64,000 nucleotides of DNA from Methanocella sp. (GTDB taxonomy: Archaea > Halobacteriota > Methanocellia > Methanocellales > Methanocellaceae): positions 1 through 64,000 of the forward strand of contig NZ_DATJPM010000074.1 in the NCBI RefSeq assembly GCF_035506375.1. The letters run 5' to 3'. Positions within the stretch are counted from its first letter, which is position 1; the number at the start of each line of letters is the position of its first letter. Position numbers and translations under genes: made by a program. The notes below the pieces were generated by a model that had not been told where the DNA came from, did not search any database, and saw nothing but the letters and a program-made list of their open reading frames with translations. This document shows positions 18,119-26,636 of the stretch, piece after piece.

Positions 18119-18522
18119 AGGATGCTCACCTCGCCGGTATCGGTGACATCGACCTCCATGTCCTCTTCCAGCGTACGATTGGATATCAACGAGCCCTTTT
18201 CCTTTTTAATGCGGGTGATGAGGTCGAGCGAGTTAGATTTTACGTGGATGCCCGACTTATCGGCGTCGGCGAACACGATCTCAGGGATCTTCATGACGTC
18301 CGTCCCTTTCTTTATGATGATGCGGACGGGCGAGACGATGCTTTCCCACTCCTTGAGGGTCTCCCGGGAGCGGTCGATGTTCTCCCTGGCCCTCTTCTCG
18401 ATGAGGCTGACGTTGGCCCGGGTCGTCTTGATGCGCCGGGCGATCTCGTCCTGGGTGAGGCCGGACTGCCGAAGCCTCAGCACCATGACCTGCCTCTTCG
18501 TAAGGAATGATTTATTAGCCAT
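18115..18522 (-). CDS. tfx: Tfx family DNA-binding transcriptional regulator
   Basis: A 135-residue regulator. The N-terminal helix-turn-helix (FLTKRQVMVLRLRQSGLTQ...IARRIKTTRANVSLIEKRA) matches Tfx, which in Methanothermobacter binds near the fmdECB promoter and is proposed to control molybdenum formylmethanofuran dehydrogenase. The C-terminal half is a basic and acidic beta-rich domain of unknown ligand. ATG 18522 is preferred over GTG 18525. It is divergent from fdhD across only 48 bases, and coupled to the DUF1786 gene. It sits among Mo/W cofactor genes, which supports a metal- or Fwd-related role. Confidence 0.88.
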   Translation of the reverse strand: MANKSFLTKRQVMVLRLRQSGLTQDEIARRIKTTRANVSLIEKRARENIDRSRETLKEWESIVSPVRIIIKKGTDVMKIPEIVFADADKSGIHVKSNSLDLITRIKKEKGSLISNRTLEEDMEVDVTDTGEVSIL

Positions 18523-18570
18523 CACGCAATGTTATGTTTTAATCGACTTTAAATTTTGGGTTCTGCTAAC
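18523..18570. promoter_or_regulatory. Shared tfx-fdhD divergent promoter
   Basis: This 48-base divergent gap is AT-rich and contains actttaaatttt before fdhD. Both promoters must overlap here, so Tfx autoregulation would also affect fdhD. This is inference from spacing. Confidence 0.45.
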
Positions 18571-19329
18571 ATGGACGACCTTCTTGTAAAGGACTACGAT
18601 TCCCTGAAAGTTACGAGGAGCGGAGCCGAGCCCGCGAAGGACCCCGTCATCGTGGAGACGACCATCGACCTGTTAGTGAATGGCACCCGACTCTCCTCCA
18701 TCGTGACCACGCCCGAGATGCATAAGGAGCTCGTCGTGGGCTACCTCATCACCGAGGGCGCCGTGCGTTCCCGGGATGACATTCAGGGCATCGAGCAGAA
18801 GGGCAACAAGGTAGACGTGAAGATAAAGAACTTCGAGCACTTCGACCTTTGGTACGAGCTCCGCTCGTCCGGGTGCATCGGCATTAACTGGGAGAACAGG
18901 GACGAAGACCTCTTCTTGAAGGTGGAGCAGAAATTCGCCATCGGCGTCATCCTGGACAGCCTGAAGTATCTGTACTCTGATGTTCACGACCGCACCCGGG
19001 GCGCCCATATGGCGTGCGTGGTGGACGCTGACGGCAAGGCAAGGCATACCGCCCTCGACGTGGGCCGGCACAACGCCATCGACAAGGTCGTCGGGGCGGC
19101 GACGCTCGAGGGCCTGGACATCACGAAGCTGTTCCTCTTATCATCGGGCCGCCAGCCCGCGGGCATGGTCATGAAGGCCGCCCGGGCAGGCATACCGCTG
19201 GTCGTATCAAAGGCCGCCCCGGTCAGCTCGGGCATCGACAGCGCGCGCCGGGCGAACCTGACGCTGTGCTGCTTTGCCGATAAGGAGAAGGTGAAGGCGT
19301 TCTCGTGCCCCGAACGCATCCTCGTCTAA
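18571..19329 (+). CDS. fdhD: Formate dehydrogenase accessory sulfurtransferase FdhD
   Basis: A 252-residue protein of the FdhD family, which passes sulfur from a cysteine desulfurase to the bis-MGD cofactor of formate dehydrogenase-type enzymes. The motifs SSGCIGIN (Cys about 105, in place of the usual SSCGxCG), GAHMACVVD, DVGRHNAIDKV and LSSGR..AGMVMKAARAGIPLVVS are visible. The single cysteine in the active loop is unusual. In a methanogen the client may be formylmethanofuran dehydrogenase as well as or instead of formate dehydrogenase. ATG 18571 is used; TTG 18556 is in frame upstream. Confidence 0.9.
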   Translation: MDDLLVKDYDSLKVTRSGAEPAKDPVIVETTIDLLVNGTRLSSIVTTPEMHKELVVGYLITEGAVRSRDDIQGIEQKGNKVDVKIKNFEHFDLWYELRSSGCIGINWENRDEDLFLKVEQKFAIGVILDSLKYLYSDVHDRTRGAHMACVVDADGKARHTALDVGRHNAIDKVVGAATLEGLDITKLFLLSSGRQPAGMVMKAARAGIPLVVSKAAPVSSGIDSARRANLTLCCFADKEKVKAFSCPERILV

Positions 19330-19391
19330 TACTTTCGCCAGGCCCTTACTATACTATTTTATTCTTTTCAACCGACTTCATCGTGATCGAT

Positions 19392-19859
19392 ATGGCAGGG
19401 CTTAAGGTAACGATCAAAGAGATACGGCCGATCAAGGCTGCATGCCTTGACGGAAAGGGCCCGTTTAACGAAATGGGGCCGCTCTTTCGGGAAATAAACG
19501 GGTGGATCAAGGATAATAACGTCCAGATGACCGGCATACCCGGCATCGCCCTGGAGCCCGATGACCCCTCCGAGGTCGGCCCCGATAATTGCCGTTACCG
19601 CGTCTGCGTCCCCATACGGGGCGATGCTAAGGGATCCTGTGGCGTCATGATAGAGACACTTCCCGGCATCCATGCGGCATGCACTCTGCATAAAGGCCCA
19701 TACTTGGGGCTGCCGGCGAAGTGGCAGGAAATGATGCGCTGGGTAAGGGAAAATGGCTACACCATCGCGGACGTTCCCCGCGAAGTCTACCTGAATGACT
19801 GCTGGGGCTCCTCCGAATACGAGCTGCTTACCGAGATCCAGATACCGGTTAAAAAATAG
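19392..19859 (+). CDS. GyrI-like small-molecule-binding protein
   Basis: A 155-residue protein of the GyrI-like (AraC effector-binding/SOUL) fold. The repeated pattern around YRVCVPIRG and AACTLHKGPY is typical of this family. There is no DNA-binding domain, so it is a stand-alone ligand-binding module. Members bind amphipathic drugs or act on toxic compounds; the ligand here is unknown. ATG 19392 was chosen, since upstream codons to 19305 have no family match. It is convergent with the helix-hairpin-helix gene. Confidence 0.8.
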   Translation: MAGLKVTIKEIRPIKAACLDGKGPFNEMGPLFREINGWIKDNNVQMTGIPGIALEPDDPSEVGPDNCRYRVCVPIRGDAKGSCGVMIETLPGIHAACTLHKGPYLGLPAKWQEMMRWVRENGYTIADVPREVYLNDCWGSSEYELLTEIQIPVKK

Positions 19860-19861
19860 CG

Positions 19862-20134
19862 TTAATTTTTTCTATTTTTCCAGTTCCACCACTTCAATAG
19901 CTCGGGCTCCCGGCCGCCCTTCGCATAATACGTGGCGCAGCGGAAGGCATAGAGCACGCAGGGGTCAGTTCTCTTACCATGGAGCTCATTTAGCTGCTCG
20001 TACAATCTTTCGGGGTCCTTATCCTTGAGATCGCATACGCAATTACACCCCAGGCTCTTCAGGTGCCCGGCCAGGCTCTTACCGATACCCGGTATGGATT
20101 CCAGCTCTTCCCGGGAAGGCTCATATGAAGACAT
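19862..20134 (-). CDS. Helix-hairpin-helix (Cdd1-like) protein
   Basis: A 90-residue protein with a helix-hairpin-helix segment (LESIPGIGKSLAGHLKSLG, about 12-30) followed by CNCVCDLKDKDPERLYEQL and a Cys-containing, Tyr-rich tail, as in the pathogenicity-locus Cdd1 family. Nucleic-acid binding is inferred, and no enzyme activity is known. ATG 20134 has GAGGG about 8 bases upstream. It follows the Cgi121 gene on the same strand with 11 bases between, so they are probably co-transcribed. Confidence 0.75.
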   Translation of the reverse strand: MSSYEPSREELESIPGIGKSLAGHLKSLGCNCVCDLKDKDPERLYEQLNELHGKRTDPCVLYAFRCATYYAKGGREPELLKWWNWKNRKN

Positions 20135-20145
20135 TTTAAGTTCCC

Positions 20146-20658
20146 TCACTTTTCGAATTCCAGCAAAGCTGAGCGCTCCCGGACCAGCAGCGGGATCCGC
20201 TCCTTTCCGACGATCTCCACCTCGGCGGGCGTGATATCGTATAGGCGCATGAGCGCCTCGTCCTTACGATGGTCATAGTCGACCACATTCTCGTCGACCT
20301 TATCCAGCATCGCCCGCGCCGTATCCTCGGCGCAGCCCGGCCCGTCGCCCACGATGATGATCGCCACGTTGTTCTTGCCGGGATGGACACCGATCTCCAG
20401 CGCCTTCTCGATCTGGCGGCGGCCCCGCAGGTACAGCATGATCTCCATGCCCAGGTCCCGGGCCAGGTTCCGTTTTTCTTTAAATGCCTCTACGGCCCTG
20501 TCCGCGGCGAACTCGATGTGGGCCCTGCCGGCGATGCAGTCGGCGTTGACCGCCTGCACCGTGACGCCGCACTCCTTGCCTATCGCCGCCAGCTTCCCGA
20601 TAAAAGCCTTGACGTCCTTGATGTCCACTTTGCCGCCGACGATGAGAAGACCGGTCAT
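20146..20658 (-). CDS. cgi121: KEOPS complex subunit Cgi121
   Basis: A 170-residue protein of the CGI-121/TPRKB family. In the cytosol it binds the Bud32 kinase and the tRNA 3' CCA end within KEOPS, which makes t6A at position 37 of ANN-decoding tRNAs. Recognition rests on QAVNADCIAGRAHIEFA, the LYLRGRRQIEKALEIGV helix and the length. ATG 20658 is the second of two adjacent Met codons. The other KEOPS genes (kae1, bud32, pcc1) are not in this window. Confidence 0.85.
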   Translation of the reverse strand: MTGLLIVGGKVDIKDVKAFIGKLAAIGKECGVTVQAVNADCIAGRAHIEFAADRAVEAFKEKRNLARDLGMEIMLYLRGRRQIEKALEIGVHPGKNNVAIIIVGDGPGCAEDTARAMLDKVDENVVDYDHRKDEALMRLYDITPAEVEIVGKERIPLLVRERSALLEFEK

Positions 20659-20695
20659 CATGCCTACATGCGGCTGGAATCCTATAAAAATTTAC

Positions 20696-21022
20696 CTAAG
20701 GCGGGAGGTCGTCTAAAACCTGCTTCATGCTCTTGCGATAGACCCGAAAGGCGTCCTTACCCTTCTCCGTAAGGCGTAACGTCGTATGGGGCTTTTTATC
20801 GATAAAATCCTTGATGACCTCGATATAGCCCGCCGCCTCCAGCTTGCTCATGTGGCCGGAGAGGTTTCCCCAGGTCAGCCCCGTCTGGCGCATCAGGAAG
20901 ATAAAGTCCGCCCGGTCAACGACGTACAGGCTCGCCATGATCAGGAGCCGTGCCGGCTCGTGGATCAGCCGGTCGATGTCCTCGTGCGACGGGGCTTCCC
21001 CGCCATCATTCGCTTTATACAT
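20696..21022 (-). CDS. Winged-helix transcriptional regulator (ArsR/MarR-like)
   Basis: A 108-residue DNA-binding protein. A winged-helix fold is visible from LIMASLYVVDRADFIFLM through LTWGNLSGHMSKLEAAGYIEV (recognition helix about 50-66) to the wing KKPHTTLRLTEKG. It resembles archaeal regulators that work with a small membrane partner. Its ATG overlaps the last codons of the 48-residue membrane peptide gene just upstream (codons GAT GTA TAA share the ATG), so the two are translated together. The target and signal are unknown. Confidence 0.85.
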   Translation of the reverse strand: MYKANDGGEAPSHEDIDRLIHEPARLLIMASLYVVDRADFIFLMRQTGLTWGNLSGHMSKLEAAGYIEVIKDFIDKKPHTTLRLTEKGKDAFRVYRKSMKQVLDDLPP

Positions 21023-21161
21023 CTGCGCCCTCTTTCGGCGCCGGGTTGTTGCTCAGGAAAAGCGCGAGCGTCAGTATCCCGGATACCAGTATAACCGCTC
21101 CGGCGATCATCAGTCCTATCCCGATTTTCTGGGGTACGTCGATAAAATTGTCTTCGGCCAT
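21015..21161 (-). CDS. 48-residue single-helix membrane peptide
   Basis: Too short for normal ORF calling, but well supported. ATG 21161 has GGAG six bases upstream, and its stop codon overlaps the start of the winged-helix gene. The product begins MAEDNFIDVPQKIG and contains one long hydrophobic helix (about 14-37), then SNNPAPKEGADV. A small membrane protein coupled to a winged-helix regulator suggests a membrane anchor or sensor for the regulator. That is inference. Confidence 0.65.
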   Translation of the reverse strand: MAEDNFIDVPQKIGIGLMIAGAVILVSGILTLALFLSNNPAPKEGADV

Positions 21162-21230
21162 AGGCGCATCTCCATATGGCCATAACTACTTTAAACAATA
21201 TAATACTTTACCATATAAAGTACTTTAAAA

Positions 21231-23432
21231 CTATTCGCCGAAGCTGAACAGCGTGCTCTGGCCCAGGAGGTCCTCGTCGGGCTCCGCCGATACGGTGACG
21301 TCCTTCCGGCCGAGCCGGGCCAGGATGCGGGCGGCCACCTTCTCCCCGATGGCGGGCACGGCGGCCAGCGTCTCCAGGGCGACGTTCTTCAATGCCTCCC
21401 GGTCCTTATAGCCGGCCTCGTAGAGCCTGCGGGCACGGACGCGGCCCACGCCCTCTAATTCAATTAAGTCCATGAGCTCCCTGCTGACGCCGTAGTCTAT
21501 CCGCACGGCCAGCTCCCTGGCTTCCCGGGTCAGCGGCGCTTTAAGTAAGTGCGATATCTCGGCCGTCGAGTGCATCAGCCAGACGCAGGTCTCCATTAAG
21601 TTACGAACATCACCCGGGCCGATGTTGTAGAAGGCCGTCATCTCTTCCTCGTTCTTCTCGTTGACCCACATGTCCACGAGCGCCGCGGTCTTCACGCTGG
21701 ACAGGAAGGACTCGAACTCCGTATCGTCCCCCACGTCCGGGACGTCCGTGATGAAGTCCGTTATGTGGTCGTCGGTGTATTTTATGATCCATGCGTAGTC
21801 GGAGCGGCGCAAATAAAGCGACCTCACGTCCGGCGTGGAGCATATTAGCTGTAAAAGCGCGATCTCCGTGCCGTAGGGCTCCCGCCTCTTTTTCGAGGCC
21901 TCCAGCGCCCGCACGATGATCGAGGCCGAGAGAGGGTCGATATACAGCCGGGACGTCAGCTTTCCCAGCTCCGTCGCCCGGAGCCGGTCCGCCGTCCTTA
22001 TTATCATACGCTCTGCCTCTAAAAAGTCGAGCACGTTATCGATGACCGCGGACAGGTCGCCCCGCTGGTGGGCGTAGAACGTCGTGCCCATGAACTCGTT
22101 TAAGCCGATAACGTCACCGCAAAAATCGGTGGCGATAGCCGACAGCACGTGGGCCCTCATCGCGGGCTCGGTGCCCAGCTTGGAGGTGATCTGCTCCGGT
22201 AACGAGAGCACGTAGTTCTCCATCAGCTCGCCCAGCTCGTCGTAATTCTTGGCGATGAGCACGGCCTCGCCGTAGGGGTCCAGCCCCGGCCTGCCCGCCC
22301 TTCCCGCCATTTGCTTGTACTCCAGCACGGGGATGGGCACGTTCCCGTAGTTCACGTCGAAGCGCCGGTAGTCGCGGATTATTACCCGCCGGGCGGGCAG
22401 GTTCAGGCCCGCCGCGAGGGTCGGCGTGCAGGCGATGACCTTGATGTTATTCTTCCGGAACTCGGCCTCGACGATGTGCCGGTGTTCGCCCTTCAGGCCG
22501 GCGTGGTGGAATGCGATGCCGTGCTCCACGCAGGCGGCGAGCTTCGCGCAGGTGTCCGTCTCCGCGTGGCGCATGACCTGCTGCTTAATATCTATGAATT
22601 TCGCTTTTTCCTCTTCTGACTCCTGCTTAGACAGGCTCCTGGCGAGCTTCTGGGCGATGCTCTCGCTGCTCTTCCGCGTGTTGGCGAACACGATGCACTG
22701 GCCGCCTTCAGCTAATGTATCGGCGACAAGCGCCAGCACGTCGTCCGGGCCTGGCGTCTTGATGACCCGCTTCTCGCTGGAAAAAGTGATGGCCCGGCCG
22801 AAGAACACGCCTTCCTTCAGCTCGGTCGGCCTCCAGTCGCTGACGACGAGCTTCGCCCCCATCCAGTCGGCTAATTCTTTCGCATTGCCTATGGTCGCCG
22901 ATAATGCGATGACCTGGAGCGCCGGGTTGAGCCGCCTGAGCTTGGCCAGCGTTACCTCGAGAGTCGGCCCCCTGTTCGCCGAATCAATCAGGTGCACCTC
23001 GTCGGCCACGACCACGGTGAGGCTCGACAGCCACGGGGCGCCGTTCCGGAGCAGCGAGTCGGTCTTCTCGGAGGTGGCCACGATAATGTCCCGGTCCTTG
23101 AGCCACTCGTCCTTCGAGTCGTAGTCGCCCGTGGAGATCCCGGCTCTCACGCCGAGACTTTCGAACTGCCGGAAGCGCTCGAACTTCTCCGATGCCAGCG
23201 CCTTCAGCGGCACGATGTAGAGGGCTTTGCCCCCGGCGGCGATGGACTTGAGCATGGCCATCTCTGCTAAAAGCGTTTTTCCGCTGGCCGTGGGTATGGC
23301 GGCTAAAAGGCTCTTCCCATCCAGGAAGCCCTTTTTCACGGCCTCGGCCTGGGGCGGGTAGAGCTCCTTGATGCCGGAAGCCTCGTAAAAGTCCTTGATG
23401 CTGGCGGGCAGGTCGAGCTCGGCTATTTTCAT
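21231..23432 (-). CDS. hel308: Hel308-type Ski2-like DNA helicase
   Basis: A 733-residue ATP-dependent 3'-5' helicase used at stalled replication forks. Visible motifs are the Q-motif-like ELYPPQAEA, Walker A ATASGKT-like PTASGKT, DEVH (motif II), SATIGN (III), HHAGL (IV), TPTLAAGLNLPAR and QMAGRAGR (VI). A winged-helix and ratchet domain follow, then a helix-hairpin-helix ending near IGEKVAARI. The last residues, QSTLFSFGE, look like a PCNA-interacting motif. ATG 23432 (MKIAELDL) is preferred over 23453 by family start. It stands alone between regulator and repeat-rich DNA. Confidence 0.92.
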   Translation of the reverse strand: MKIAELDLPASIKDFYEASGIKELYPPQAEAVKKGFLDGKSLLAAIPTASGKTLLAEMAMLKSIAAGGKALYIVPLKALASEKFERFRQFESLGVRAGISTGDYDSKDEWLKDRDIIVATSEKTDSLLRNGAPWLSSLTVVVADEVHLIDSANRGPTLEVTLAKLRRLNPALQVIALSATIGNAKELADWMGAKLVVSDWRPTELKEGVFFGRAITFSSEKRVIKTPGPDDVLALVADTLAEGGQCIVFANTRKSSESIAQKLARSLSKQESEEEKAKFIDIKQQVMRHAETDTCAKLAACVEHGIAFHHAGLKGEHRHIVEAEFRKNNIKVIACTPTLAAGLNLPARRVIIRDYRRFDVNYGNVPIPVLEYKQMAGRAGRPGLDPYGEAVLIAKNYDELGELMENYVLSLPEQITSKLGTEPAMRAHVLSAIATDFCGDVIGLNEFMGTTFYAHQRGDLSAVIDNVLDFLEAERMIIRTADRLRATELGKLTSRLYIDPLSASIIVRALEASKKRREPYGTEIALLQLICSTPDVRSLYLRRSDYAWIIKYTDDHITDFITDVPDVGDDTEFESFLSSVKTAALVDMWVNEKNEEEMTAFYNIGPGDVRNLMETCVWLMHSTAEISHLLKAPLTREARELAVRIDYGVSRELMDLIELEGVGRVRARRLYEAGYKDREALKNVALETLAAVPAIGEKVAARILARLGRKDVTVSAEPDEDLLGQSTLFSFGE

Positions 23433-23489
23433 TAGCGCAATGGATGCCCCCATCTTAAATCATCTTTTCCCTCGCACCCCGAAAGTACT

Positions 23490-23933
23490 AGTCATGAATG
23501 TTACCACAGGGGACACGATGGCTTATTATTTTCACCACAGTGGGCACTGAGAAATAATTCACCACAGGGGTTCACAGAGGCCACAGAGGATATTATTAAT
23601 TTTCACCACAGGGGTTCACAGTGGTCACAGAGGTTTTATTTTCACTACAGTGGTTCACAGAGGCCACAGAGGTATTTTTTTAAATGCTGAAGGGGACTCG
23701 CCTTTGGCTCGCCCCTCGCAGACCCCGCCCGTTGACTGTCTCGGTGGACTCTATGATGCCTCTGTGGCCAATTATAAAAAAACCACTGTGAACCCCTGTG
23801 GTGAAAATTAATAAAATCCTCTGTGGCCTCTGTGGACCACTGTGGTGAATTATCTCTCGGTGACCACTGTGGTGAAAATAAAAGTCCTCAGTGCCCACTG
23901 TGGTGAAAACAATAGCCTTCGTGACCTCTGTGG
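23490..23933. repeat. Cluster of cacagaggccacagagg repeats, arranged head to head
   Basis: The first half (about 23500-23670) contains several copies of caccacaggggttcacagag and ggccacagagg. The second half (about 23770-23930) contains the inverse, ctctgtggcctctgtgg and cactgtggtgaa. The whole gap can therefore fold into one very long, imperfect cruciform. It lies between Hel308 and a histidine kinase gene. An ORF inside (23680-23898, minus) is only a translation of the repeat. The length variation suggests an unstable or slippage-prone array. Confidence 0.65.
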
Positions 23934-25868
23934 TTAGTCTACGGAGGGAAGCTGTACGATGAACCGGCTTCCCCTGCCTGGCTCTCCGTGCACCCTGTCC
24001 TCCACCCAGACACGCCCGTTGAATCCCTCCACGAGCGACCGCACGATATAAAGGCCCAGGCCGCTGCCGCGGGCCTTCGTCTGGCCGCGCTTTGAGCGAG
24101 AAAAGATGCTATCCTTGAGGTCATCGGGAATGCCCGGGCCGTTATCCTCGACGCTCACCTCGCAGCAGCGGGCGCCATTGTGTTTTACGGGCCTGATCCC
24201 GATGAATACCTTCAGGGGGCCGGTCGAATGCTTGATGGCGTTGCTGACGATATTCGAGAACACGTCCTTCAACAGCCGGTTGGCCCGTACAAGGCACGTG
24301 ACGGCCGTATACTCGATGGTGACGTCCCTGCCGGGCACTACCATATATTCGGCCACCACTTCCGATAAAATGACGGAGAGATCGACCGGTTCCAGTTTCA
24401 GCTTCCTCCCCGTTGCCTGCTGGACCTTCCTCAGGTTATCGATGAGCCGGGAGCTTTCAAGGAGCATCGCGCAGGACCGGCTTAAATAAGTGGAGACCGG
24501 GTCGTTCACGGGTAACGTGTCCAGGGCCATCTCGAGGTATCCGAGCGCGACCTGGTTCATGTTGTTAATGTCGTGGCCCATGAGGTCCAGGTACATCTCG
24601 ACGTTCTCCTTGGCGCGCTTCATCTCTTCCTCGGCATGCTTGCGCTCGGTGATGTCGACGGCCGTGACGAGGGTGGAGGGCTTACCGCGATACTCGATGA
24701 GCCCGGGCGTCAATTCCGCCCAGCGTTCCTCCCCGCCTTTTGTGATGAACTTGATCTCATAGCTCCTGGGAGCCGGGCGGCCGAGGCGCCGGGCATGGCC
24801 ATAGCTCCTGACGGTTTCCTGAAAATCGGGGTGTATCCATCCCAAGAAGTCCATAGCAAACAGCTCTTCCTTCGAGTAGCCGGTGATGTGGCACATAGCC
24901 GGGTTCACGTAGATGAACCGCCTGTTCTGGTATATGAAAATGGCAGAGGACGTGGTCTCGGCAAGCACCCGGAACTTCTCCTCGCTATGCGCCAGCTCCT
25001 GCGTCCTTTCCTCGACGCGGCGCTCCAGCTCCTCCCTCGCCTTCCAGAGCTCTCTCACGTCCCGGAAAGACACGATGGCCCCTCTTTTCTCGCCTCCCTC
25101 CATCAGCGCGCTGCCGCTGAGCTCGACGGGCACCCGCCCGCCTTCTCCGTCGACGATCTCTATCGAGAAGGGGCGGACCGACGTTCCCGACATCCCCTTG
25201 CTGAATGCACGGACAGCCCGGTCCCTATAGCCGGCCGCGACAAAATCCGTGAAGTGGTGGCCGATGATATCGTCCTGTGACCGGCGCATGATTTTCTGCC
25301 CGCTGGGATTAACGTAGTCGACGATCCCCTTCCTGTTCAGCGTGATGATGCCGTCGTTCGTCGAAGTGGTGATCGCCCGGTATTTCTCCTCGGACTCCAT
25401 CAGCTTTTTTTCGACCATGACCTGCGAGGTAATGTCCCGGATGGACTCGATGGCGCCGACCACCTTACCGTTGAGGCCGTACAGCCGGGCGGCCGACCCC
25501 CAGAGCACGACGTCCCGGCCCCTGACCCGGGCCTTTATCGTCAGCGCCTCGAGCTTGTCCTCCTGCGCGACGACGTTCGTGTAACTGCTCTCGACCACCT
25601 TGACCGGCTGCCCGATGAGGTCCATAAGCATCGGCTTGCGCTCCCCGTAGAAATGTATGGCGTACTCGTAGTTACCCTTGCCGAGCATGTCTTCGGCCGC
25701 CACGCCCGTCATCTTCTCCATCGCCTTATTCCAGGCCACGACGTGGCCCTCGTTGTCGATGACCATCGTAGGGTCCGGGTAGAACTCGACGACGCTGGAC
25801 GGCAGGATCATCGAGCCGTGGAGCCTGTCATAAAAGTTATCCCTGTTATCGGGCACAAGGCCGACCAT
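23934..25868 (-). CDS. Cytoplasmic PAS-domain sensor histidine kinase
   Basis: A 644-residue protein with no membrane helix. It has three PAS domains (about 30-150, 165-285 and 310-420; the second and third begin with the SEEKYRAI and SEEKFRVL linkers), a coiled coil, then a histidine-kinase dimerisation segment with the phospho-acceptor in DLMGHDINNMNQ (His about 447) and an HATPase_c domain with NIVSNAIKHS, DNGPGIP and GSGLGLYIV. No response regulator gene is nearby, so the partner is unknown. ATG 25868 has GGGAGG eight bases upstream; GTG 25913 is less likely. Ligand may be redox or a small molecule, not readable from sequence. Confidence 0.88.
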   Translation of the reverse strand: MVGLVPDNRDNFYDRLHGSMILPSSVVEFYPDPTMVIDNEGHVVAWNKAMEKMTGVAAEDMLGKGNYEYAIHFYGERKPMLMDLIGQPVKVVESSYTNVVAQEDKLEALTIKARVRGRDVVLWGSAARLYGLNGKVVGAIESIRDITSQVMVEKKLMESEEKYRAITTSTNDGIITLNRKGIVDYVNPSGQKIMRRSQDDIIGHHFTDFVAAGYRDRAVRAFSKGMSGTSVRPFSIEIVDGEGGRVPVELSGSALMEGGEKRGAIVSFRDVRELWKAREELERRVEERTQELAHSEEKFRVLAETTSSAIFIYQNRRFIYVNPAMCHITGYSKEELFAMDFLGWIHPDFQETVRSYGHARRLGRPAPRSYEIKFITKGGEERWAELTPGLIEYRGKPSTLVTAVDITERKHAEEEMKRAKENVEMYLDLMGHDINNMNQVALGYLEMALDTLPVNDPVSTYLSRSCAMLLESSRLIDNLRKVQQATGRKLKLEPVDLSVILSEVVAEYMVVPGRDVTIEYTAVTCLVRANRLLKDVFSNIVSNAIKHSTGPLKVFIGIRPVKHNGARCCEVSVEDNGPGIPDDLKDSIFSRSKRGQTKARGSGLGLYIVRSLVEGFNGRVWVEDRVHGEPGRGSRFIVQLPSVD

Positions 25869-26066
25869 GACGGGCGCCTCCCATGGCCACCGGTAACTGT
25901 CTGGAAAAATCACTGCTTGCGAGGGGCTTTAATGAATATGCAAGGCTATACACAATACCTCCGCGCCCCCTATTGCGGATAGCATTTTTTTATCTGGTGA
26001 TAAGTAAATTCTGGCACGCACACCATGTGCCTGTATAATTATATTATATTCGTGATTACTTATATG

Positions 26067-26579
26067 TTACTCAGGCATGAAATCCTTCTGAATAGAGATG
26101 ACGTCCTCTGAATCTACCGCTGAAGCGTATGCATCCAGGGGCTCTTTGTTCAGGGCCAGGAACGTTTCTCCCCATTTGAACCTCTCCGCCACTTCCCTGG
26201 CCTGGCCAGCACAGCCTAAAATGTATAAGGCGGCGACGAACGCCTCGGCGCTGTTCAGCATGAAGGGCTTCCCGTAGTTCACGGGATTAGACGCCAGCAG
26301 GTAGGGCAGCGCCCTCTCTTCAAGGCGCTTCGGCTTTAGCTTCGGGAAAATGCGCTCCACCTCGCCCCAGGTGCAGTCGAGCACGACGATGCCCCTGCGG
26401 GCATATTCCAGGTCGGCCCTCGAAAGGGCCTTTTTCGCGATGGGGCTCAGCAGGACGGCGCCCCTCGGCAACTTTCCCACAGTCTTGTATACCGTCGCCA
26501 GACCGAACTTCTCCATGCGCCGGGCTGAGCACTTCTTCGGGTCGTCCTGGCGGGCGTGGTACACGTAGAGCGGGAGCAT
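26067..26579 (-). CDS. tsr3: rRNA aminocarboxypropyltransferase Tsr3 (DUF367)
   Basis: A 170-residue SAM-dependent enzyme family that transfers the aminocarboxypropyl group to a hypermodified base in small-subunit rRNA. The family landmarks are visible: HARQDDPKKCSARRM, VVLDCTWGEVE and LPYLLASNPVNYGKPF..NSAEAFVAALYI. The true start is ATG 26579. A much longer in-frame reading to 27410 is antisense to the UbiA gene and has no family match. It is divergent from that prenyltransferase with 57 bases between. Confidence 0.88.
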   Translation of the reverse strand: MLPLYVYHARQDDPKKCSARRMEKFGLATVYKTVGKLPRGAVLLSPIAKKALSRADLEYARRGIVVLDCTWGEVERIFPKLKPKRLEERALPYLLASNPVNYGKPFMLNSAEAFVAALYILGCAGQAREVAERFKWGETFLALNKEPLDAYASAVDSEDVISIQKDFMPE

Positions 26580-26636
26580 GGAAAATCGTTTATAGGATTG
26601 GGCGTGATTTAGCTTTAACATTTGCCGGGGACTTTT

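Noticed and set aside
23680..23898. 72-codon minus-strand ORF
   Set aside because: It is a translation of the cacagagg repeats (HSGPQRPQR-like phrases) and has no start signal of its own.
23490..23933. CRISPR array in the repeat gap
   Set aside because: Phrase spacing is irregular and orientation flips halfway; no leader or cas genes.
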